A stretch of 64,000 nt of DNA from the NCBI GenBank assembly GCA_964454025.1, contig CAYVRP010000004.1:1-64000 (forward strand). Reading direction: 5' to 3'. Source of the stretch: JAFGBI01 sp964454025 (GTDB lineage: Bacteria > Myxococcota_A > Polyangia > Polyangiales > Polyangiaceae). The stretch's first letter is position 1. The number at the start of each line of letters is the position of its first letter. Below the pieces are notes generated by a model. The model did no database searches, had not been told where the DNA came from, and saw only the letters and a program-made list of their open reading frames with translations. Position numbers and translations under genes: made by a program. Below, in pieces: positions 51,236 through 60,700 of this stretch.

Positions 51236-51825
51236 TGCGGCTGCCTTTCAGAATCGCGTCGTGACGTCGCTGCTGCGGTCGCCTCTCGCCGCGTCAAGTC
51301 GCGGGGTCAGTTGGCCGCGAAGGTGACCATGAAGGCGGGCACCGTCTCCGACGCGCCGCCAACCGTATACTCGCGCTTCGGCATGTTGATCGCATCGATG
51401 ACCGCGATCACGTCCTGGAACGGGGTGGCGTTGTCCACGTGGAGCACCGCTCGATCGAACTTCTTGTCGTTCGGGTTGCGGTGCGAACCATTCTGCTTCC
51501 ACTCCGCCTCGATCTTCTTGGCGAGGTCCGGATACTGGATGTCGTCCTGGTTTCCGATCGGCACCGCCTTGCGGTCGACGTCGATCGTGTTCACGACCGT
51601 GCTACCTTCCTTCCAGACGAGCTGGAACTTGCGCTCGCCCCGCATCTCGACGTGAAGCTCCTTTGGCTTCTCCTGCTTGTCGATGTCCTCCTCGGGACGC
51701 GGAGGGCCGGGCACGCGAGCGTCGGCGTTGATCCGCGCCATCTGCGACCACACCGCGGTGATCAGCAGGAAGGACACGAGGCAGAGCAAAAAGTCGATGA
51801 ACGGGATCAGCGGCAGCTCGAAGTT
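51068..51825. repeat. Near-identical 45-bp segments in the two reverse ExbD genes
   Basis: 51068-51112 and 51781-51825 differ at a single base (position 10 of the repeat). Each encodes the TM helix segment around the proton-carrying Asp. The flanking coding sequences have diverged, so this is either strong purifying selection at the DNA level or recent gene conversion after duplication. Confidence 0.75.
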
Positions 51826-51873
51826 CACGCTCCGCTTGCCGCCATGTCCCTGGCCAGTGTCGATGGATGCCAT
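51307..51873 (-). CDS. ExbD/TolR-family proton-channel subunit (reverse cluster, first)
   Basis: 188 aa. The TM helix near 18-41 contains the conserved Asp (PFIDFLLCLVSFLLITAV). The periplasmic part is soluble and ends in a beta-rich TolR-like fold (FDRAVLHVDNATPFQDVIAV). ATG 51873 has AGGGAG eight bases upstream. It lies 151 bp downstream of the ExbB-like gene and 71 bp before the second ExbD, in one operon. The longer open frame upstream is not supported. Confidence 0.87.
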   Translation of the reverse strand: MASIDTGQGHGGKRSVNFELPLIPFIDFLLCLVSFLLITAVWSQMARINADARVPGPPRPEEDIDKQEKPKELHVEMRGERKFQLVWKEGSTVVNTIDVDRKAVPIGNQDDIQYPDLAKKIEAEWKQNGSHRNPNDKKFDRAVLHVDNATPFQDVIAVIDAINMPKREYTVGGASETVPAFMVTFAAN

Positions 51874-52024
51874 GGTGCTTGCTCCCTGATTCGCCGCTTC
51901 TCGCCCGTTCGGGGCTCCACGCCCCAATCGATGCCCGAGCCGAAGCGCGGTCGCCGGGACGACCACGGGCGAGCCGGCCACCGCCTAGACGCGACGCCGA
52001 ACTCGCCCGTGACGACCGGTCAAC

Positions 52025-52681
52025 TCACGCGTTCTCGAGTCCCTGGAGGTTGACCTTCTGGCGGTTGGCGACCACGAGGTTGAGGACCGTGACCGACGCC
52101 TCGTTGATGTCGTCTTCGAGCGCCTGGGTCTTGGTCTGCATGATCGCGAAGCCGGTCAGCGAGATGATCGCCGCGATCAGGCCGAAGGCGGTGCAGTTCA
52201 TCGCCTCGGAGATCCCCTCGGCGAGGATGCGGGCCTTCTGGCTCGGATCGACCGATTCCCCGCCGACCGCGCCGAACGCCTTGATCAGACCGGTGATGGT
52301 CCCGAAGAGCCCCGACAGCATCGCGAGGTTGGAGAAGAGGGCCAGCAGCCCCGTACGCTTGTTGATCTTCGGCATCTCCTTGAGCGCCGCCTCGTCCATC
52401 GCGGCCTGGACCTCCTCGTCCGGGCGGTTGACCTTGACGAGCCCGGCCTGAACGATGCGCGCAAGCGGGGCGTTCGCCGCCGACGCCATCTTCACCGCCT
52501 TGGCCACGTCGCCGGCGAGGATGCACTTCTGCATCGTGGCGAGGAAGACGTCCTTGTTGATCGACGCGCCAAACAGGTAGACCGCGCGCTCCGCGATCAC
52601 GGCGACTGCACAGATCAACCAGAAGAGGATGATCCACATCGCCCAACCGCCATCTTGATAGTGCCGCCAGAGGGATGCCAT
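52025..52681 (-). CDS. ExbB/TolQ/MotA-family proton-channel subunit (reverse cluster)
   Basis: 218 aa with three TM helices: near 13-33 (MWIILFWLICAVAVIAERAV), and a hairpin near 112-180 (LLALFSNLAMLSGLFGTITG, FGLIAAIISLTGFAIMQT) with the cytoplasmic loop between the first and second. Polar Thr residues in the TM2/TM3 hairpin fit the proton path. It is first in the reverse operon; a GGAAGG six bases before ATG 52681 is a strong ribosome site. With the two ExbDs it would form a five-plus-two-type stator powered by the proton gradient. Confidence 0.88.
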   Translation of the reverse strand: MASLWRHYQDGGWAMWIILFWLICAVAVIAERAVYLFGASINKDVFLATMQKCILAGDVAKAVKMASAANAPLARIVQAGLVKVNRPDEEVQAAMDEAALKEMPKINKRTGLLALFSNLAMLSGLFGTITGLIKAFGAVGGESVDPSQKARILAEGISEAMNCTAFGLIAAIISLTGFAIMQTKTQALEDDINEASVTVLNLVVANRQKVNLQGLENA

Positions 52682-53283
52682 GGAATACCTTCCGCCTGTT
52701 GCTTTCGTTGCGTCCGTGTTGCCCGGCGACGGCGGCAGAGGATGCGTTACCCTCGGCGACCGACGAGTTCAGCACTGCCCCAATCCATGATCACTGGAGT
52801 CCGGGACGGCGCTATCTTGCTGAAGTGAACCCGAACCCGTCAAGAGAGTTTGGGTCCCCCCCCGATGTTCGTTCAGTACGGGAACTTTTCAGGGCAGATG
52901 GTCGCGCCCACCAGCCAGGGGCGGCCAGCGCGGCCAGTGCCGAGAGGGCGCGCCCGACCGACGGTGGCGAGGAGCTTCTGTGCGGCTGGCCCACGACGAC
53001 GCCTTCGCGTCCACCCGAGCGCCGGCGCCATCGCGTCGCACCGCGACCGTCTCACCTGGAACTAGGCCTCGACGCGAAGTGATTGTGCGCGACGGCTGAC
53101 GAGCGCGCTGTCGAGCAGGTGTCTGCCTCCTCGACGCGGAGAATCCGGATGTCGGGCCGGCCCCGCGCGGGCCGGGTTGCGCGGGCTCTCGCGTGGCAGC
53201 TATATACTCGCCGCCGAATCGCAGCGGGCGTCGTGCGGGAAAGACGCCGCAGCACCGTTCGGCATCCCCGGAAAGGCCTGCGC
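52682..53283. promoter_or_regulatory. 602-bp divergent control region between the two motor clusters
   Basis: It separates the reverse ExbB start (52681) from the forward one (53284). The forward end carries a promoter-like pair (listed separately). The middle has no convincing gene: short frames on both strands lack codon bias. Toward the reverse gene I see no clear -10/-35. A sigma54-like arrangement near 52803-52820 was checked and has the wrong spacing. Confidence 0.4.
53177..53206 (+). promoter_or_regulatory. Promoter of the forward motor cluster
   Basis: TTGCGC (53177-53182) and TATATA (53201-53206) are separated by 18 nt; the TATATACT stretch is notable in GC-rich sequence. A transcript starting near 53213 would have a leader of about 70 nt before ATG 53284, which is preceded by GGAAAGG. 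Confidence 0.5.
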
Positions 53284-53955
53284 ATGGAGCTCCTGTTCGC
53301 CGCCGAGGGCGTCGGTTTCTTTAGCCAGCTGGTGGACGCCTTCAAGCACAACCCGACCTTCATGGTCATGAACATGATCACGCTGGCGGTGGTGCTGACC
53401 ATCGTGGTGGAGCGCGCCCTTTTCCAGATGACCCGCTACAAGGTCAACTCGAGGGAGTTCTTCGCCCAGATCCGAAAGCTCGTGCTGGCCGGCAACATCG
53501 ACCGTGCGATCAAGCTCTGCGAGGCGGGAGACTACCCCATCCTGCACCTCGTCCGCGCCGGCCTGACCCACTCGTCGAAGGGGCCGGACGAGATCGACGC
53601 GGCGCTGTCCGAGAAGCTCTCGGAGCTGAAGCCCGAGGCGGAGAAGCGGGTGGGCGCGCTCTGGTCCTTGGCCAACATCGCCACCCTCATCGGCCTGCTC
53701 GGCACCGTCTCCGGACTCATCACGACGTTCGCGGCGATCGCCGCCCCGGGGCTGTCGCAGGCGGACAAGCAGCGGATGCTCTCGAACGGGATCGCGGAGG
53801 CGATGTACAACACGGCGCTCGGCCTCGGAATCGCGGTCTTCTGCATGATCACTCACGTGCTCTTGCACACCAAGGCCAAGGCGATCCAGCACGATCTCGA
53901 GTCCACGATGGAGCGCACCTTCAACCTGCTGACGCTCGCGCAGCGCCCCGGCTGA
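53284..53955 (+). CDS. ExbB/TolQ/MotA-family proton-channel subunit (forward cluster)
   Basis: 223 aa. TM helices lie near 25-45 (FMVMNMITLAVVLTIVVERA), 129-153 (LWSLANIATLIGLLGTVSGL) and 180-199 (TALGLGIAVFCMITHVLLHT). The TM2 motif GLLGTVSGLITTF is the TolQ/ExbB signature. ATG 53284 has GGAAAGG seven bases upstream. It leads an operon with two ExbDs. In Myxococcus, AglR (TolQ-like) with AglQ and AglS (TolR-like) powers gliding; this operon has the same make-up, though orthology is not proved here. Confidence 0.9.
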   Translation: MELLFAAEGVGFFSQLVDAFKHNPTFMVMNMITLAVVLTIVVERALFQMTRYKVNSREFFAQIRKLVLAGNIDRAIKLCEAGDYPILHLVRAGLTHSSKGPDEIDAALSEKLSELKPEAEKRVGALWSLANIATLIGLLGTVSGLITTFAAIAAPGLSQADKQRMLSNGIAEAMYNTALGLGIAVFCMITHVLLHTKAKAIQHDLESTMERTFNLLTLAQRPG

Positions 53956-53989
53956 TCGTGCCCCGCGTGCGGCGACCGTCGGGACCGCC

Positions 53990-54544
53990 ATGGAAGCTCC
54001 TCCGGCCCTCAGCGCTGCCCAGCGAGCGAAGATACGCCGGCTGAGCCGGCCGCGTGAGCTCGGCCCCGACGAAGAGGGAAGCGAACTCAACATCGTCCCC
54101 TTTCTCGACATCATCGTCAACATCCTCATCTTCGTCCTCGCCACCGTGGCGGTGACGTTCACCGCGACCATCACCACGTCCCCCCCGGCGAGCGGAGGGG
54201 TGCGCAGAGAGATCGAAAGCAGCGCGCTCAACCTCACGGTGATCATCGTCAACGACGGGTTCAGCATCAAAGCCTCGGGCGGCAACGTCGCCCCCGGCTG
54301 CGTCGGGGTCGGTCCCGGACTCGCGATCCCGCGGCGCGGCGGCGAGTATGACTACGCGGGGCTCAACGCCTGCGTGGCCCGCCTCAAGCACGCCAACGCC
54401 GACTTCGCGACCGAGCGGCAGGCGTTCATTAGCGCCAACCCCGGCACACCGTACCAGGAGGTAGTCCACGTCGCTGACGCGCTGCGGGCCACCCCCTCGG
54501 GCGAGGTGCTCTTCGACGAGATCAACTTCAAGGTATCGCGATGA
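53990..54544 (+). CDS. ExbD/TolR-family subunit (forward cluster, first)
   Basis: 184 aa. The TM helix near 34-57 carries the conserved Asp (LNIVPFLDIIVNILIFVLAT). The periplasmic domain holds two Cys (GGNVAPGCVGV, GLNACVARL) that could form a disulfide. It ends in the TolR-like strand-helix (PYQEVVHVADALRATPSGEV). Its stop overlaps the start of the next ExbD (ATGA), so the two are made in a coupled, likely stoichiometric, way. Confidence 0.87.
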   Translation: MEAPPALSAAQRAKIRRLSRPRELGPDEEGSELNIVPFLDIIVNILIFVLATVAVTFTATITTSPPASGGVRREIESSALNLTVIIVNDGFSIKASGGNVAPGCVGVGPGLAIPRRGGEYDYAGLNACVARLKHANADFATERQAFISANPGTPYQEVVHVADALRATPSGEVLFDEINFKVSR

Positions 54545-55140
54545 CCGCTCCCCGCCGTACCCCGCCGGCGCCGGTGTCCCGGGTGCGAGCCGAGCTCCGC
54601 AAGGCGATTCGCCGCCGTGCGGCCGAGCCCGAGGTGAATTTCCTCAACATCACCGCGATGCTCGACATCATGACCATCATCCTGGTCTTCTTGCTCATGA
54701 ACCTGGGAGTGACGACCGCCTCGGTGCCCCAGAGCGACGACCTGCAGCTGCCGACGTCGATCGTTCGCACCCAACCGCCCACGGAGGGCGTGGTGGTGAC
54801 GGTATCCAAGAGTCAGATCCTGGTCGGCGACGACAAGGTCGTCTCCCTGCCGAGCCGCCGCTCGATGGTGCAGACCGGCGCGGGCGCCAACCACAAGCGC
54901 AGCGGCGCCCAGGACCTCTACATCGTCCCCCTCGGCAACGCCCTCCAGGCCGCTCGGCGCACCGACAAGCTGGTCCGCCAGGCCAAGGGGCTGGATCCGT
55001 CCATGTCCGAGGCGATCGTCATCGCAGACGGGTCTACCCCCTACCGGCTCCTGCTCGAGGTGCTGCACACGCTCGGCCAAAACGAGTATGGGCGCTACCA
55101 CCTGATGGTGATGCAGGCGAAGTCGACGGCCGCGGAGTGA
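54541..55140 (+). CDS. ExbD/TolR-family subunit (forward cluster, second)
   Basis: 199 aa. A basic N-terminus (RVRAELRKAIRRRAAEPEVN) precedes the TM helix near 34-55, with the Asp in FLNITAMLDIMTIILVFLLM. The periplasmic domain ends with SEAIVIADGSTPYRLLLEVL, a typical ExbD C-terminal fold. It differs clearly from its partner, so the pair is an old duplication with division of labour, unlike the more similar pair of the reverse cluster. It is the last gene of the operon. Confidence 0.87.
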   Translation: MTAPRRTPPAPVSRVRAELRKAIRRRAAEPEVNFLNITAMLDIMTIILVFLLMNLGVTTASVPQSDDLQLPTSIVRTQPPTEGVVVTVSKSQILVGDDKVVSLPSRRSMVQTGAGANHKRSGAQDLYIVPLGNALQAARRTDKLVRQAKGLDPSMSEAIVIADGSTPYRLLLEVLHTLGQNEYGRYHLMVMQAKSTAAE

Positions 55141-55585
55141 GGGCTCGGCCTCGGAGGTCCCCCGGGGCTCCCCGGCGTGGCGGTCCCCCCTGAAGCCCCC
55201 GTTCCCCGGCGTGACGCCGCGGCCGTGCGGTGCGGCCCGTGGCTGCCGCCCCGGCCCGGGGTCGGTCCCACCGTTGAGGGCCGGACCCGCGACCCGTCGC
55301 GGCAGGCCCGTCGGATTCTGTCACGGCCGGGCTTGCCCCTACCCGGCGGCTTGTGCTAGGGGCTTGGCGTCGTTGATGTGTCGCTCCCGCGGGGGGAGCG
55401 TCCCGAGCGGCGGCTCTGGATCTCGGCGAGGTCTGGGCTGTCGGCAGGTATCGCTCGGATCCAGTTCGGCTCGGCTGGGGCGCGTTGCGTCACCCGAAAC
55501 AGCCCCCGGTCCTCGAGCGCTCTCTCGGATCGGTTCCCCGCTGGAACGTGGCGAAATTGCCGCCGCGACCGCTGGTTTTCGTATC
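55141..55585. other. 445-bp gap before the pyrophosphatase homologue
   Basis: No gene recognised. The frame of the downstream gene stays open across it, but the translated stretch is low-complexity and lacks any start before 55586 with support. A GC-rich hairpin (CGCTCCC/GGGAGCG near 55381-55400) is present. A weak promoter-like TTGCCC lies at 55333. Confidence 0.35.
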
Positions 55586-57745
55586 GTGACCGAGATCGGG
55601 CTCACCGTAGTCACCAACCTGCTCGGCTTGGCGTTCGCCGTCGCGTTGGCGCGATGGGTCTTCGCCACCGACGCCGGCTCGGCGGACCTTCGCCGCATCG
55701 ACAGTGCGGTGAAGCGCGCGGTCGATGCCCAGCTCTGGCGGTCGGTCCGGCGTGGCGGTGTCGTCGCCGGCGCGGGGCTCCTGGTCGCCCTCGCAGGACC
55801 GGTGCTGAAACGGTTCGGCCCCCCTCCGGCACCCGGCCTCGCGGCGACACTGCTCGCCACGCTCGGCTTCCTGGTGGGCGCCGCGGCCGCCTACCTGACC
55901 GCTCAGGTCGGCGCCCAGTTGGCCCGCGCCGGCACGGTGCGCGCGGTCGCCGCCGCCCGCCGAAGCACCCCGGCGGCGATCACCGTACTCGTACGCTCGA
56001 CGGGTGCGGCCGCCCTCGTCGCCTCCACCACCGCCGTGCTCGTGAACGTCGCCCTCTACCTCCTCGCGTTCGCCGGCGAAGGCGGCTTCGCGACCGCTGG
56101 AGACGTGGCCCGCGCCGCCACCCGCGGGGCGGCGCTCATCGCACCCGCGGCGCTCGGCGCCGGCGCGATGGCACTGTTCATGGAGCGCACGGGCTCGGTG
56201 TACCGCGCCGCCGCCGCGGTGGCGACGGAGATCGGCGTCGAGGCGACCTTCGTGCGCGGGCGAGACGACGCCCGGAACCCAGCGCTGGTCGCCGAGCTCG
56301 TGGGGGGCCACGTGGGACGCACCGCCGTGCAGGTCCTCGACCTGTACGTCACCGTGGCCGTCGCCGGGGCCATCCAGGCCCCGCTGAGCCTGGCGATCCA
56401 CGCCGCCAGCAGCTCGGTGGGATTGGCGCTGTTGCCAGTGGTCGTCCAGGCCTTCGCCGCGATCGCGAGCGCCGTGGGGCTCCTGGTCGTCCGGGGCGGA
56501 CCCCGCGAGACTGCCGCCGCCGGGCTCCTGCGCAGCCTCGTGGCGACCGTCACCGTCGCGACGGGTGGGCTCGCGGCCGCCTCGCTCTGGCTCGGCGGCG
56601 AGCACTGGCCGCGACTGCTGGCGAGCGGGCTGGTGGTCCTCGGTGCGCTCCTCGGTGCCGCCCATGTCGCCGGCGCCCCGTACCGCGCGCGCGCAAGGCG
56701 CCTCCGGGATCGCGTCCCCGCTTCGCTCGGCGGCACGGCCCCGACGCTCGCGGCAAGCTGGGGAGTGGGCCTCGAGTCGGGCGTCCTCCCCGTCGCGATC
56801 ATGGGGCTCGGGCTGGGCAGCGGTTGGAGCCTCGGGCAGAGCACGAGCATCGCGGACGGGGGCGTGGTCGCGCTCGCCACCGCGACCGCCCTCCTGCTCG
56901 CCGCCGCGCCCTTCGCCCTCGCACTGTCCGCCCTTGACCCGACCGCCAGCGACGCACGGGGCGTGCTGGCTCTGACCCGCGACGACGACGCCGACCCCAC
57001 GGCGGCCCGCGTCCGCGAGGTGGACGAGGTGGGCTTCGCCGCCGGGCACCTGGCACAGCCCTACCTCGTGCTGCTCGGCGCCGTGATCGCCGCCGGCGCC
57101 GCGTGGGCGATCGGGATCAAGACCGGCGCGCCCGGGTCCGTGTCTGCGTTTGGCATCAGCGTGGTCCTCCCCCTCGTGGTCTGGGCCGGTGGTTTCGGCG
57201 GTGTCCTGGTACTGGCGCTGGTGGGCAGCGCCACCCGGGCGGTGGCCCGCGGCGCGGTGGATCTGGTGGCGGAGATCGATCGCCAGCTGCGCCGCTTCCC
57301 GCGGGAGCGCGGGGTGGCGCAGGTCCCTTCGGATTTCACCCCCAGCTATCGAGCGTGCACCGAGATCGCCGCCGCCGTCGCCACGCGGGGCACCGGGCAC
57401 GTCGCGGTCGCGCTCTCGATGCCGCTGCTCGGCGCGCTGGCCGCGCTGCTCGGCGGGCGCGCTGAGCCCGCGGCGGCCGCCGAGCGCGCGCCGACTCAGG
57501 CCCTGGCTGCGCTCACGCTCGCTGGCACCGTCACGTCGCTCGGGGCCACCCTGACCGCGATGGGCGCGGGCGCCCTGCTGCTCGGTGCTCGTCGGGCTCC
57601 CCGCCGCCCCGCGGAGCGGGATCCGTCCACCGCCACCCCCGTCGCGCTCGGCGAGGTCGTGGCCACCACCGTCGGGCCGACGGCGATGCTGCTGACCAAG
57701 GTCGTGGCCGCCGCCGCCCTCGTCCTCGCCCCCGCCCTCGGCTGA
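55586..57745 (+). CDS. Membrane-bound pyrophosphatase homologue lacking catalytic residues
   Basis: 719 aa, about 16 TM segments, the size and layout of H+/Na+-translocating pyrophosphatase (HppA). Homology is visible throughout: ATDAGSADLRRIDSAVK at the N-terminus, GSVYRAAAAVATEIG (family: GGVYTKAADxxADLVGK), DDARNPALVAELVGGHVGR (family: DDPRNPAxIADNVGDNVGD) and GEVVATTVGPTAMLLTK (family: GDTVGDPxKDTxGPxLxxLIK). The Lys and Asp residues that bind Mg-pyrophosphate are replaced by Ala, Glu, Gly, His or Arg, and the last DPxKD is deleted. Only DDxRNPA and a DPTASDARG segment keep acidic residues. It should not hydrolyse pyrophosphate. The start is GTG 55586 (weak site). Confidence 0.75.
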   Translation: MTEIGLTVVTNLLGLAFAVALARWVFATDAGSADLRRIDSAVKRAVDAQLWRSVRRGGVVAGAGLLVALAGPVLKRFGPPPAPGLAATLLATLGFLVGAAAAYLTAQVGAQLARAGTVRAVAAARRSTPAAITVLVRSTGAAALVASTTAVLVNVALYLLAFAGEGGFATAGDVARAATRGAALIAPAALGAGAMALFMERTGSVYRAAAAVATEIGVEATFVRGRDDARNPALVAELVGGHVGRTAVQVLDLYVTVAVAGAIQAPLSLAIHAASSSVGLALLPVVVQAFAAIASAVGLLVVRGGPRETAAAGLLRSLVATVTVATGGLAAASLWLGGEHWPRLLASGLVVLGALLGAAHVAGAPYRARARRLRDRVPASLGGTAPTLAASWGVGLESGVLPVAIMGLGLGSGWSLGQSTSIADGGVVALATATALLLAAAPFALALSALDPTASDARGVLALTRDDDADPTAARVREVDEVGFAAGHLAQPYLVLLGAVIAAGAAWAIGIKTGAPGSVSAFGISVVLPLVVWAGGFGGVLVLALVGSATRAVARGAVDLVAEIDRQLRRFPRERGVAQVPSDFTPSYRACTEIAAAVATRGTGHVAVALSMPLLGALAALLGGRAEPAAAAERAPTQALAALTLAGTVTSLGATLTAMGAGALLLGARRAPRRPAERDPSTATPVALGEVVATTVGPTAMLLTKVVAAAALVLAPALG

Positions 57746-57779
57746 CCCCCTCTCGGCCTCACCCCCCAAGGATTGGCGC

Positions 57780-60700
57780 TTGTCTTCCATCTCCGAGACG
57801 CTCTCCACCCTCTCCGACCGAGGCCTGCGCAGGCTGCTCGGTGCCCGCACCTTCCTCCGGGGACTCGACTACGAGAAGCGCAAGGTCGTCGAGGAGGTCG
57901 AGGTCACCGAGTCCAGCGCCCGCGGTCGCGTCCGGGGGTCCGATCCGGACCCCTACGAGACGACCATCCGCCTCGGCGGAGATGGCATCACGTCGTTCTG
58001 TACGTGCCCGGCCTTCCAGAAGACGAGCCAGCACTGCAAGCACGTCGCCGCGCTGCTCATCACCGTGCGCAACCAGGCGAGGGCGCAGATGCCGCGCCAG
58101 CCGCCGCAGCCGGCGCCCCCACCCGCGGCGGCCGCCGCCGCACCCGCCCCCCAGGACCAGAGCAAGGCGAGCCGCCGGCGGGACCGCCGACGGCGCGTGC
58201 AGTCGCAGCAGCATGCCGTTCCGCCGGGGATGCAGCTGCCCCCGACGGTGAGCGCCAGCGCGCGATCGACCGGGATCGGCGCCTGGCTGGCGCCCCAGGG
58301 CCTCGTGCGCAGTCGACCGCTCGAGTTTCGCGTCCACGTCCGCCAGGGGGGCCTGACCGTCACGGTCCTCGACACCGACGCCCGGGTCCCGCTGCTCCCC
58401 AGCGTGGCGCTCTCGTGGCAGGCGCACTCCCCCACCCCGGAGCGCGACGCGCTGCGGGTGCTCGCCCGCTTCGAGAGCGGCAACCCGCGCCATCCCGCCG
58501 TCGACATCCGCGGTGAGGACGCCGCGGAGTTGCTCCCTCACCTCGTCGGCCTGCGCGTGCTGCTCGAGCCGGCGCTGATGCAGCTCCGTTTCGTCGACGA
58601 GCCAATCCGCCCCCGCTTCGACCTCGAGATGGTCGGCAATGACACCATCGTCTGCAAGGCCATCTTCGTGCGCAATGGTGACGGCCGCCGCTTCCACCTG
58701 GCCTCCGGCGGATGGTTCGAGGGTGCCCCCGGCTGGCACATTGACACCAGCGAGGGCACGGCCCGACCGCTCGATCGCCGCGTCGCGCCCGCCGCGCTCG
58801 CGAGGCTGCTCCGGAGCCCCACCATCGCCGAGCCTGCGTCCGAGCTCATCGCGCTCATCACGGACGGGCTGCCCCGGGTAGCGGTCGAGATGGGCGCCGA
58901 GCTCCCTGACCTCTCGCAGGTCGCCGACGTCACCGATCTCGAGCCGACGTTCCGCCTGCGGGCGACGGGGTCCCTCACCGAGGTGAGCGCCAGCCTGACC
59001 GCCTGCTACGGCGACGAGGAAGTCGAGATCCGCGCCGACGGGATGTCACCCCCGGTCCGCATCATCCCGCCGCGCGAGGGGCAGAAGCGGGCCAAGGTCA
59101 TCCGGTTCGACATCGTGGCGCAGCAGCGCGCGGCCGAGGAGCTCGCCTCGCTCGGGCTCGCGCCCGACGAGTCCGGCGCGCTCTTCGTCGCCGAGGGCGA
59201 CCGCGCGATCCAGTTCTGGGCCGAAGGCGTCGGCTCCCTCCCCGAAACCTGGGATCTCTACGTGCCGGAGGATCTCGTCGGCGCGCAGGTGCGCCGCGGC
59301 TTCGTCGGCATGAACGCTCGGGTTTCGAGCGGGGTCGACTGGCTTGCCGTCAAGGTGACCTACGAGAGCGAGGGCGTCGGGGTCGATCGCGCCGAGCTCG
59401 AGCGCTGCCTGCGCGAGGGCAAGAAATTCGTCAAGCTCAGCGACAACTCGTTCGCCCAGTTCGATCCGGAGCGCGTCCGCGCCATGATGGACCGCGAGGT
59501 CGAGCTTCTGGCCTCCACCGGCAAGTCGGGCAAGCTCTCCCTGTCGCAGGCTGGCCGCGTGCAGGAGCTCCTGCAACATGCCGAGTCCGCCACCATCGCG
59601 GCCAGCACGCGCGCTCTCTTCGAAAAGCTCGGCAACATCTCCGAGATCACCCCCGCCAAGCGACCGCGCGGCCTCAAGGCCGTGCTGCGGCCATACCAGG
59701 AGCAGGGGCTCTCCTGGCTCAAGTTCATCGACGGCCTGGGCTCGGGCGGCGTCTTGGCGGACGACATGGGGCTCGGCAAGACGGTCCAGACCATCGCCCT
59801 CTTCATGGCGCTGAAGCACGAGAAGAAGGGGCTCCGCGCCCTGATCGTGGCGCCCACCAGCGTGGTGACCAATTGGGTGCGTGAGATCGAGCGCTTCGCC
59901 CCGACGCTCACCACGGCGCTCTGGCACGGCGCCGGGCGCCGCGAGCAGAAGAAGGATCTCGGCAACGTCAACGTCATCATCACCAGCTACGCCCTGCTAC
60001 GCCGAGACATCGACCTCCTGAAGAAGATCAAGCTCGACTACGCCATCCTGGACGAGGCCCAGAACATCAAGAACCCGCTCAGCGCGACCGCCCAGGCGGC
60101 CCGCGAGCTCCTCGCCGACCGACGCCTGGCGCTCACCGGAACGCCGATCGAGAACCGCCTCAGCGAGATCTGGTCGATCTTCGAATTCGTCAGCCCCGGC
60201 CTGCTGCCCTCGCTGCCCAAGTTCGAGGAGAAATTCGCCCGCCCCATCGACCAGGGCGACTCGCGGACGGCGGCGCGCCTCCGCGCGATCATCCACCCCT
60301 TCATCCTGCGCCGCACCAAGCTCGAGGTCGCCAAGGACCTGCCGCCCAAGATCGAGGTCGACAAGATCGTCGATCTGGCCCCGGATCAGCGCGCCATCTA
60401 CACTCAGGTCCTGCGCGAGGTCCGCGCTCAGGTCCTCGGCGAGGTCGAGCGTGCCGGCCTGGCGAAGAGCCAGCTCCACATCCTCGCCGGCCTGACCAAG
60501 CTCCGTCAGGCGGCCTGCGATCCGCGCCTGCTCGGCCTCCCGCGCGAGTTCAGCCACGACGACAGCGGAAAGCTCAGCGCGCTGCGCGAGCTCGTCGACG
60601 AGGTCCAGTCCGGTGGCCACAAGGTCCTCGTGTTCAGCCAGTTCGTGTCGATGCTGAAGCTCGTCCGCGACGCCCTGGACGAGGATCGCGTCAAGTACGA

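Noticed and set aside
52803..52820. Sigma54-like GG...GC element in the divergent motor region
   Set aside because: The distance between GG and GC is one base short of the strict -24/-12 spacing.
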